Source: NZQO01 sp002693605 (lineage in GTDB: Bacteria > Bacteroidota > Bacteroidia > Flavobacteriales > Flavobacteriaceae). From it: 17,624 nucleotides of DNA. The position numbers and the translations under genes were made by a program. Positions 1-5,602 of the stretch are shown one piece after another (the stretch's first letter is position 1; each line of letters opens with the position of its first letter). Below the pieces are notes generated by a model. That model saw only the letters and a program-made list of their open reading frames with translations, was not told the DNA's origin and ran no database searches. Where the stretch lies: positions 1-17,624 of the forward strand of contig CAXAVH010000054.1 in NCBI GenBank assembly GCA_963972105.1, written 5' to 3'.

Positions 1-905
1 GCCACATCGGTGGCAACCAGCATCTGTATCTGGCGGGTACGGAACGATTTCATTACCAAATCGCGCTGGTTCTGGCTCAGGTCGCCGTGCAGTGCCGCGG
101 CATTATAGCCATCGGTAATAAGCTCTTCGGCTACCTTTTGGGTATCGCGCTTAGTGCGGCAAAATACCACCGAGAAGATATCGGGGTTCGCATCGGCAAG
201 GCGCTTTAGGGCCGAATAGCGGTCGCGGGCGTTTACCATATAGTATTCGTGCGAAACGTTCTCGGAGCCCTTGTTCTTGCTACCAATGGTAATTTCAACC
301 GGGGTGTGCATGAACTTCTTGGCGATGGTGGCAACTTCCTTCGGCATCGTAGCACTGAACAACCAGGTGCTCTTTTCCTTGGGAGAGTGCGAGAGGATCT
401 CGGTAATGTCTTCGTAGAAGCCCATGTTGAGCATCTCGTCGGCCTCATCGAGCACGCAATATTCAATTTTTGAAATATCGATCATACGGCGACCGATCAT
501 ATCTTTCATACGGCCGGGCGTGGCGACGATAATCTGTGCGCCCTTCTTAATTTGCTTGGCCTGCTCGGTGATGCTTGCACCCCCGTAGATGGCCACCACG
601 TTAAGGCCCTTCACGTACTTCCCGTAGTTGATGAGCTCGTTGGTGATTTGCATACACAGCTCACGGGTGGGCGAAAGGATAAGTCCTTGTGTGGTGCGGC
701 TTTCCGCGTTGATCTTTTGCAACATGGGGAAGCCAAAGGCGGCGGTCTTACCCGTACCTGTTTGTGCTAGCGAAACGATGTCGGTCTCGCGGTCTAATAA
801 AATAGGAATGGTTTTTTCCTGTACTTCCGATGGGGTTTCGAAACCCATATCGGTTACTGCCTGAAGTAAGTTCTCGTTCAGGCCTAACGATTTGAATGTA
901 GCCAT
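1..905 (-). CDS. DEAD-box ATP-dependent RNA helicase (3' end outside window)
   Basis: Reading the minus strand from the ATG at 905 gives an open frame of 301 residues that runs off the left edge; the helicase C-terminal domain is only partly present. Visible motifs in order: a Q-motif-like segment near residues 21-30, motif I AQTGTGKT (47-54), PTREL (79-83), the DEAD box itself (153-156, in VLDEADEML), SAT (184-186), and the start of the second RecA domain with VVFCRTKRDTQKVAEEL and VATDVA at the edge. Proteins of this family unwind short RNA duplexes in ribosome assembly, mRNA decay and cold adaptation. The ATG was chosen because the protein begins right at the usual short lead-in to the Q motif, and a Bacteroidota -7 element lies about 105 bases upstream. 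Which paralogue it is (DeaD/CsdA, RhlE or other) cannot be decided without the C-terminus. Confidence 0.96.
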   Translation of the reverse strand, partial: MATFKSLGLNENLLQAVTDMGFETPSEVQEKTIPILLDRETDIVSLAQTGTGKTAAFGFPMLQKINAESRTTQGLILSPTRELCMQITNELINYGKYVKGLNVVAIYGGASITEQAKQIKKGAQIIVATPGRMKDMIGRRMIDISKIEYCVLDEADEMLNMGFYEDITEILSHSPKEKSTWLFSATMPKEVATIAKKFMHTPVEITIGSKNKGSENVSHEYYMVNARDRYSALKRLADANPDIFSVVFCRTKRDTQKVAEELITDGYNAAALHGDLSQNQRDLVMKSFRTRQIQMLVATDV

Positions 906-981
906 AAAATGGTTTAAAATGTTTGCGTGTTGATAGGAAGCAAACGACTATTAAACCTTATAGCTTCACGGCAACACAAGT

Positions 982-998
982 ATCCTCACCCTGAGGAT
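982..998 (-). promoter_or_regulatory. Hairpin at the 5' end of the helicase mRNA
   Basis: A perfect 7-bp inverted repeat (ATCCTCA / TGAGGAT) with a 3-base CCC loop lies within a few bases of the predicted transcription start. In the mRNA it would form a 5'-terminal stem. Such stems commonly protect mRNAs from 5'-dependent decay or respond to temperature, and long structured leaders are known for cold-inducible helicase genes. A role here is inference. Confidence 0.4.
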
Positions 999-1009
999 TT
1001 TTCAGTCGG

Positions 1010-1017
1010 CAAAGATA
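1010..1017 (-). promoter_or_regulatory. Bacteroidota-type -7 promoter element of the helicase gene
   Basis: The minus strand reads TATCTTTG here, a perfect match to the TAnnTTTG -7 element used by the primary sigma factor of Bacteroidota. Transcription would start near 1003, giving a leader of about 98 bases before the ATG at 905. I see no clear TTG at the expected -33 position, so the assignment rests on the -7 element and its placement. Confidence 0.55.
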
Positions 1018-1169
1018 CGATATTTAGACATAGGTTGTTAGGGTGTGGGGATATTTGTTTTTAACTCCCTTTTGCAGCGCGTACCGCGTTCCTATTCTCG
1101 ATTTATGGGGTAACCCCTCTCCAGGGGGAATCCAGTAATTGTCCCCTTGAGGGGACTACAGGGGTGTAA

Positions 1170-1370
1170 TAGGGAAATGTGAGTTGATTTCTGTTAGTTT
1201 TTTCTTGCTCTTTTTTGCCCCTCCAAAAAAGAGCCAAAAAAAGAGGCCTTTTTCCTAGGAATTTCCGCCTCGCGGAACCGTCTCAGAAACTGCGCGAACG
1301 CCCCTGGCGTTTTGGATCTCGCAGTTTCTCTCGCCTATTCTTGGAAAAAGGGTTTGGGATGCTATAAACT
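1170..1370. repeat. Roughly 200-bp structured repeat element, copy 1
   Basis: This element interrupts the palindromic repeat cluster and recurs at 1813-2012. It contains three perfect hairpins: 1207-1217/1224-1234 (11 bp), 1263-1268/1272-1277 (6 bp) and 1297-1302/1306-1311 (6 bp). The last is nested in an outer 10-bp stem, 1285-1294/1320-1329. No coding function is evident. It may be a small non-autonomous repeat or a structured RNA; no promoter was found. Confidence 0.65.
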
Positions 1371-1812
1371 ATGCATCAAATTTACCCCCCTTGCCCCCCT
1401 CGAGGGGGAATTCAACGAATCCCTATGAGACAACTGTATGAAATTGTCCCCTTGTGGGGACTACAGGGGTGTAAGGTCAAGTGTGAAATCGTTTCTCCGA
1501 TAACACCCCCCAACCCCCCCTCGAGGGGGGAATCCAGTAATTGTCCCCTTGAGGGGACCACAGGGGTGTAAGGTCAAATATGAAATTGTTGCTCCAATAA
1601 CACCCCCCTGCCCCCTCGAGGGGGGAATCCAGCGAATCCCTATGAGTCAGCCGCAGGAAATTGTCCCCTTGAGGGGACCACAGGGGTGTAAAAGGAAAAT
1701 GTGAAAGGGTGGCTCCAATAACACCCCCCTGCCCCCTCGAGGGGGGAATCCAGCGAATCCCTTTGAGTCAACTGTATGAAATTGTCCCCTTGAGGGGACT
1801 ACAGGGGTGTAA

Positions 1813-2012
1813 TAGGGAAATGTGAGTTGATTTCTGTTAGTTTTTTCTTGCTCTTTTTTGCCCCTCCAAAAAAGAGCCAAAAAAAGAGGCCTTTTCTTAG
1901 GAATTTCCGTTCCACGAAACCGTCTCAAAAACTGCGCGAACGCCATAGGCGTTCTGAATCTCGCAGTTTTTTTCGCCTATTCTAAAGAAAAGGGGTTAGG
2001 ATGCTACAATTC
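1813..2012. repeat. Roughly 200-bp structured repeat element, copy 2
   Basis: This is a direct repeat of 1170-1370. The first 90 or so bases are identical and the remainder diverged. The nested stems are kept by paired changes: G1286-C1328 in copy 1 corresponds to A1928-T1970 here, and C1268-G1272 corresponds to T1910-A1914. One stem (1905-1910/1914-1919) also has an unpaired C-A position. Conservation of pairing through substitution argues that the fold matters. Confidence 0.65.
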
Positions 2013-2378
2013 ATTTTTGCTCAAAAAACACTTCCCCTCGAGGGGGAAATCCAGCGAATCCCTATGAGACAACTGTATCAAATTGTCCCCTTGAGGGGAC
2101 CACAGGGGTGTAAGGTCAAATGTGAAATCGTTACTCCAATAACACCCCCCTGCCCCGGCTCGAGGGGGGAATCCAGTAATTGTCCCCTTGAGGGACCACA
2201 GGGGTGTAAGGTCAAGTGTGAAATCGTTTCTCCGATAACACCCCCCAACCCCCCCTCGAGGGGGGAATCCAGTAATTGTCCCCTCAAGGGGAAATAAGAA
2301 TGTGCAGTAGGCACTGCGCATCGTTTCAAAATAATTTTTATTTTAGGGGCACAAATCGTTTCAATCAAAACCGCTTTT

Positions 2379-2618
2379 ATGTTCAATAGGAAACAAAAAG
2401 ACGCGCTCCTTGGTTTGGCCGATCTGCGATTGTTGACCAACGAGGACCTCATGCGCATCCTGAGCGTGAGCGAATCGAGCCTGTACCGCATGCGCCGCAA
2501 GGGGCTGCTGCCGTACATAAAGGTGACCTCCACCTGCTATTACAGCGCCGTGGAGATTGCCGCGTGGCTGCACAACCTGAGCAAGGCAGGCCAGCAACCA
2601 AGGCAAGGGACCCCGTAG
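2379..2618 (+). CDS. Small helix-turn-helix (excisionase/MerR-like) protein
   Basis: A 79-residue basic protein. Residues about 18-55 (LLTNEDLMRILSVSESSLYR, then MRRKGLLPYIKV) match the winged-helix layout of excisionase-type DNA-binding domains: a helix, a turn, a recognition helix with SLYRMRRKG, then a beta wing (YYSAVEIAAWL). Proteins like this are common in Bacteroidota as small DNA-binding or recombination-directionality factors; the target is unknown. The ATG at 2379 is the first in frame and lies just after the repeat cluster. It is convergent with the DUF6266 gene. The gene is fairly GC-rich, unlike the cassettes further on. Confidence 0.7.
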   Translation: MFNRKQKDALLGLADLRLLTNEDLMRILSVSESSLYRMRRKGLLPYIKVTSTCYYSAVEIAAWLHNLSKAGQQPRQGTP

Positions 2619-2629
2619 CAAGGCTACGG
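2613..2629 (+). terminator. Stem-loop overlapping the stop codon of the HTH gene
   Basis: CCGTAGC and GCTACGG form a perfect 7-bp stem with a 3-base loop, and the TAG stop (2616-2618) lies in the left arm. No T-run follows, so it could be an mRNA 3'-end stabiliser rather than a true terminator. A second small stem (CCGCC/GGCGG, 2668-2680) lies downstream. Confidence 0.35.
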
Positions 2630-2689
2630 ATCCCGATTGACTAAGTAACTCCCCACCCATTTTCTGTCCGCCTACGGCGGGCACATAAA

Positions 2690-2721
2690 AAAACCCATCC
2701 GGAACAGTCCAGATGGGTTTT
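2690..2721. terminator. Bidirectional rho-independent terminator
   Basis: AAAACCCATC (2690-2699) and GATGGGTTTT (2712-2721) form a perfect 10-bp stem with A-rich and T-rich flanks on the two sides. It therefore works in both directions between the convergent HTH gene and the DUF6266 gene. Confidence 0.8.
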
Positions 2722-2741
2722 CGTGTTGTGCGTGTGCGGGG

Positions 2742-3383
2742 CTACTGTACCGTCACCTCGCCTAGGTAGCTGCTGGTTGCCGCTACCCCATGCTGGGCGG
2801 TGGCAAAGCTGGCCCATACCTGCACCTGGGTGCCCACCATAAAGGGAGGCAGTGCCAAGGTGGCGGTGGCATCGCTGCGCACGGCCGGGCCCTCAAACTG
2901 CTGGTAGCTGTTGAACACCGGCGCATACACGACCGCAATGAGCTTGTCGGTCGCGTGGGCATTGCCCTGGTCGCTGTTGTTGGTCCAGGTGAGCAGCAGC
3001 TCCTGGTTGGCCTGGGGGGTTACGCCCTCGCCCAGGATGCCCTGCAGGTCGCCCCTACTAATGAGCACCTTGGGGTAGTCGATTGCGTAGGCATCGCCAC
3101 TGGGCACCACGGCGTTGTTGAGGTGGTAGGACGTTGCCTGGTTGAAGGGCGACCGGGAATCGTGCGTTTTCCCGAAGTACTGCGTGAGCAGTCCCGACAT
3201 AGGGGTTAGAAACTGAACCACGGTACGGAACTTCTCGCGTTGCTCCCGTTGTTTGTCCGATGCCGGACGCGTACTATGTTGCGGTACGCTGCGCATCACG
3301 TTGCGGCCTCTCCAGCGTACACCCACTACGGTGCCCACCTTCCCGGAGAACCCTCCGAGGATGCCTTTTTCAAATGTTGCCAT
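2742..3383 (-). CDS. DUF6266 family protein
   Basis: 213 residues from the ATG at 3383. A TTG two codons upstream would add two residues but is less likely. The N-terminus MATFEKGILGGFSGKVGTVV, followed by VRWRGRNVMRSVP and a basic stretch, is the hallmark of DUF6266, a family I know mainly from Bacteroidota and of unknown function. The C-terminal half is rich in beta-type segments (LLLTWTNNSD, TATLALPPFMVGTQVQVW) and ends TVQ. There is no signal peptide or membrane segment. It shares a terminator with the convergent HTH gene, and the TTGAC array lies 80-200 bases upstream of its start, where an operator or upstream promoter element would be expected. Confidence 0.85.
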   Translation of the reverse strand: MATFEKGILGGFSGKVGTVVGVRWRGRNVMRSVPQHSTRPASDKQREQREKFRTVVQFLTPMSGLLTQYFGKTHDSRSPFNQATSYHLNNAVVPSGDAYAIDYPKVLISRGDLQGILGEGVTPQANQELLLTWTNNSDQGNAHATDKLIAVVYAPVFNSYQQFEGPAVRSDATATLALPPFMVGTQVQVWASFATAQHGVAATSSYLGEVTVQ

Positions 3384-3460
3384 AAGCAAATTGATTTGGG
3401 GTTAAACTTATTTTACGGAGCCAAAGTAGTACGCAACTCGCTATCTTCCAAACACCTGAC

Positions 3461-3590
3461 GGGAATTGACCGCGTTTGACCGAGATTGACCGAGATTGAC
3501 CGAGATTGACCGAGATTGACCGCGTTTGACCGAGATTGACCGAGATTGACCGCGTTTGACTGCGTTTGACCGCGTTTGACTGTGTTTGAC
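3461..3590. repeat. 10-bp tandem array: thirteen TTGAC motifs in exact register
   Basis: TTGAC begins at 3466 and recurs every 10 bases without slippage to 3586, thirteen copies. Inter-motif pentamers alternate between CGAGA and CGCGT, with variants TGCGT and TGTGT near the right end. A degenerate CTGAC at 3456-3460 may be a fourteenth copy. It lies upstream of the DUF6266 gene. The 10-bp period is close to one DNA helical turn, so all motifs lie on nearly the same face. Frames through it on the minus strand give a repetitive peptide and are not considered genes. Confidence 0.9.
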
Positions 3591-3709
3591 CGGTGTAGGC
3601 AAAAAAAGGGGTACTTTGTTCGAGTGTTGTTCGAGGATGCTTCGGTGATGGGTCGGGGTTGTTTTTCGCGGAGGGGGGCATGGCCGAAGGAGGGCCGAAC
3701 GAGCCTGGG

Positions 3710-3855
3710 GGCCTACCCGAACTGACACAAAAAAAATAGTAGGTGGTTTTGGGGAAAATTGTATTTTTAGACTTTCTCCCCAAGTAACGTTATAAAAAAA
3801 TGCATTTATCCGCTATAGGACATGGATAAAGTGTGTAATATAGATGATATAACCC
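3710..3855 (+). other. Leader of cassette array 1 (attI-like candidate)
   Basis: This 146-bp stretch is clearly related, by eye about 70 percent identical, to 16804-16948. Both begin GGCCT(A/C)CCCGAAC and share TGTATTTTTAG and TCTCCCC. Both end GATGATATAACC plus one base, followed immediately by the GTTG that starts a cassette arm. Having the same sequence before the first cassette of two separate arrays, and not before later cassettes, is what a primary docking site would look like. No integrase gene adjoins it in this window, so the role is inferred. Confidence 0.5.
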
Positions 3856-4699
3856 GTTGTAACACATTTGACCAACCCACAAACATTTTAATAATTTAAT
3901 GAAAGAATTTGCTGAATTAATCCCTGAAGAATTACATAATTTGTCAGGCTCTGTCTTCTATTCTGGAAAAAAAGCTTTTAAAGGAAATAAGGATTTATAT
4001 ATTTTAGGACTAAATCCTGGAGGTTCTGAAACACTAAAAAAAGAAGATACTATATTACGTCATACTCAAAAAACTTTGAATCATGAAAAAGATGAATGGT
4101 CTGAATATAAAGACGAAATTTGGAGAGGAGAAGCTGGGAACTATGGATTACAACCAAGAATATTACATCTATTAGAAAAAGTTAATTTATCACCTTACCA
4201 AGTTCCAGCTAGTAATGTATGTTTTGTGAGGTCTACAGTTGAGGAAAAAATTGCAGACAAAATAGATTACTACAATGATATCTGTTGGAATTTCCATCAA
4301 AATTTAATTGACAAATTGGGAGTTAAAGTAATTCTATGCTTCGGCAATACTTGCGGAAAATTTGTATGCGACAAATTAAATGCAAATCAAATGGTTGACG
4401 AATATATTGAAGACAATAATAGAAAATGGAAATCTAAAGTCTTTAAAAATAATAAAGGACATTATATTATAATAGCAACTCATCCAAGTAGAGCTGACTG
4501 GACAAATCCAAAATCTGACCCTTCCAATTTAGTTATTAAGTATCTAAATAAAGTCAAACGAGAATAAAAAACGTGTTACAACAATGTATACCAGTAATTA
4601 CGGCGGATTCGACTGCGTCCGAATCCACGCGTAATTGCTACAATCGGCGATTAACCGAAAAACCCTAATTTTAATCCCGTAACTGCGGTTATACTAAAC
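3856..4699 (+). mobile_element. Gene cassette A (UDG-like cargo)
   Basis: The unit runs from its 5' arm GTTGTAACAC (3856-3865) to the base before the next GTTG at 4700. The 3' arm GTGTTACAAC (4573-4582) is the exact reverse complement of the 5' arm. After one mismatched position (A3866 versus C4572) the pairing continues for three more bases. A single gene fills the space between the arms. There is no transposase and the arms differ in sequence from those of the other units, so this is not an ordinary insertion sequence. Confidence 0.6.
3899..4567 (+). CDS. Uracil-DNA glycosylase superfamily protein
   Basis: 222 residues. The N-terminal core YILGLNPGG (34-42) matches motif 1 of the MUG/SMUG branch of the uracil-DNA glycosylase fold (G-x-N-P-G). 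THPSRADW near the C-terminus (194-201) matches motif 2 (HPS). Between them VKVILCFGN fits the central beta strand. The asparagine after GL occupies the place of the catalytic or water-positioning residue in MUG-type enzymes. Known members remove damaged or modified bases from DNA; some divergent relatives occur in defence loci. The long inserted segment after motif 1 (about 45-90) is unlike housekeeping UDGs, so substrate and activity are uncertain. The gene is AT-rich compared with its chromosomal neighbours and sits alone in cassette A. The ATG at 3899 lies 43 bases from the cassette boundary with no clear Shine-Dalgarno site. Confidence 0.75.
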   Translation: MKEFAELIPEELHNLSGSVFYSGKKAFKGNKDLYILGLNPGGSETLKKEDTILRHTQKTLNHEKDEWSEYKDEIWRGEAGNYGLQPRILHLLEKVNLSPYQVPASNVCFVRSTVEEKIADKIDYYNDICWNFHQNLIDKLGVKVILCFGNTCGKFVCDKLNANQMVDEYIEDNNRKWKSKVFKNNKGHYIIIATHPSRADWTNPKSDPSNLVIKYLNKVKRE

Positions 4700-4709
4700 G
4701 TTGGCGGTA
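4573..4709 (+). other. attC-like junction A/B
   Basis: The junction runs from the 3' arm of cassette A (ending CAAC at 4582) to the 5' arm of cassette B (GTTGGCGGTA, 4700-4709), with exactly 117 bases between CAAC and GTTG. Just inside, GTATACC (from 4586) and GGTTATAC (4688-4695) form a second imperfect inverted pair. A further hairpin, AATTACG..GGATTCG paired with CGAATCC..CGTAATT (about 4594-4634), occupies the left half. CAACAA at the left and CGTTG at the right recall the AACAA and CGTT cores of integron attC sites, but RYYYAAC/GTTRRRY is not matched. Confidence 0.55.
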
Positions 4710-5476
4710 ATTTAAAATGAATATATGATAACTTGGGAATTCGTATGGAAACTCATTGTTTCAACGTCAATTGTTGGAACAACTTTGACAGCAATGGGAA
4801 CTTTACTATTCTTTGCTTTCAAAACTTGGATTTTAAATTTCTTCAAAAAAGATCTAATAAGATTTGAAAAAAATATCAAAAAAGAATTAAAGGAAACTGA
4901 ATTAAAACTTAGTAAAGCAATCAATCTTGAAGAAAATTACTATAAGTCTCTACTTGAAGAGTACAAGCAGATTTGGTCTAAAATCAATTCTTTATCTAGG
5001 CACTTATCAAACGATTTCACAACTGAATTAGAAAGTGGACGCTATAAAGACACAAACGATTTACTAAAACCAATTAGGCAATACGTTTTTGACATTAAAG
5101 ACAGTACAATTTTCATATCAAAAGAATTAGATGAAGCAGTTTCATCCATTCTTGACAACTTCCTTGTAAAAGACATTAATACAGTCCTACATTGTCTAGA
5201 AAAAATCTCAAAGCTTGACATCAAAGGCGATAAAGAATTACAAGAATTGAATCATAAAATTAATTCAATGCAAACGAACTTTGCTACAAAAAGAGATGAA
5301 ATAAAGATTTTAATACAAGATGATTATAAACGAATAATGAAAGAATAACTACTGCCAACAACGCATATAGCTTATGGCGGGTGAAAGGCTAGCAGCAAGG
5401 TTTTCGCTCCATAGCCAGCTTTGGTTTCGGTGGACAAGAAAGTGCTTAAAACACGCAACTAGTCTTATACAAACAC
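4700..5476 (+). mobile_element. Gene cassette B (membrane-anchored helical protein)
   Basis: The 5' arm GTTGGCGGTA (4700-4709) pairs with the 3' arm TACTGCCAAC (5350-5359) with one substitution that still allows a G-T pair. The mismatch at position 11 (A4710 versus C5349) recurs as in the other cassettes, then two more positions pair. The stop codon of the single gene (5346-5348) lies inside the arm, so the unit carries no spare sequence on that side. Confidence 0.6.
4725..5348 (+). CDS. Unknown N-terminally membrane-anchored coiled-coil protein
   Basis: 207 residues, not recognised. Residues about 6-36 (WKLIVSTSIVGTTLTAMGTL onward) form one long hydrophobic helix, probably a single membrane anchor. 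A lysine-rich segment then continues into a long charged, helical region with heptad-like leucine and isoleucine spacing (LIRFEKNIKKELKETELKLS), leaving the C-terminal bulk in the cytosol. It has no enzymatic motif. One-helix anchors with helical cytosolic domains are frequent among small accessory or defence proteins carried on mobile cassettes, but nothing here fixes a role. The ATG at 4725 follows a 4-codon ORF starting at 4718. Codon use is AT-rich. Confidence 0.75.
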   Translation: MITWEFVWKLIVSTSIVGTTLTAMGTLLFFAFKTWILNFFKKDLIRFEKNIKKELKETELKLSKAINLEENYYKSLLEEYKQIWSKINSLSRHLSNDFTTELESGRYKDTNDLLKPIRQYVFDIKDSTIFISKELDEAVSSILDNFLVKDINTVLHCLEKISKLDIKGDKELQELNHKINSMQTNFATKRDEIKILIQDDYKRIMKE

Positions 5477-5486
5477 GTTGTACACA
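5350..5486 (+). other. attC-like junction B/D
   Basis: The junction extends from the 3' arm of B (CAAC ending at 5359) to the 5' arm of D (GTTG from 5477), again exactly 117 bases between CAAC and GTTG. It starts AACGCATATAGC and ends CTTATACAAACAC, closely matching the ends of junction A/B (AATGTATACC and GTTATACTAAAC). The middle differs in sequence, with a short TATGG/CCATA pairing. Confidence 0.55.
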
Positions 5487-5602
5487 AGCTTTGAAAAGCC
5501 AACCCGCATTATGTACATTTATTTTTTCCCAGCGCATCAGCCAACGCTAAAAAAAATAAAAGAGCTATTTTTAGGCAACGCTTGACCAAACCATCAAAAT
5601 GA

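Larger units (their letters stand above)
1111..2304. repeat. Cluster of eight GC-rich palindromic intergenic repeats
   Basis: Eight related units occur at about 1111-1169, 1382-1474, 1501-1571, 1598-1691, 1719-1812, 2027-2113, 2140-2209 and 2236-2304. A full unit starts TAACACCCC and ends GGGGTGTAA, an outer inverted repeat with one mismatch. It encloses two inner palindromes, CCCCTCGAGGGG and TCCCCTTGAGGGGA. Long units (about 94 bp) carry an extra 20-25 bases between the two hairpins that short units (about 71 bp) lack. Open frames across the region give low-complexity peptides rich in PPRGG and PLEG and are best explained as chance frames in the repeats. The cluster fills the interval between two genes and holds no gene I can support. 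Confidence 0.9.

Noticed and set aside
1371..2533. Several open frames of 66-151 codons on both strands in the repeat cluster
   Set aside because: They consist of translations of the palindromic repeats (PPRGG, PLEG patterns), occur in several frames at once and lack any domain.
3461..3590. CRISPR array
   Set aside because: The repeat is only 10 bp with no unique spacers and no cas genes nearby.
3370..3783. Minus-strand frames of 95 and 137 codons through the TTGAC array
   Set aside because: The peptide is a direct reading of the 10-bp repeat plus low-complexity flanks and overlaps the DUF6266 start region. Two alternative frames are open equally.
3856..4582. Insertion sequence with terminal inverted repeats
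   Set aside because: The gene between the arms is not a transposase, no target-site duplication is visible, and arms differ from unit to unit.
4573..5486. Classical integron attC sites
   Set aside because: AACAA and CGTT are present, but the flanking bases do not fit RYYYAAC and GTTRRRY, and no intI gene is present. They are kept only as attC-like.
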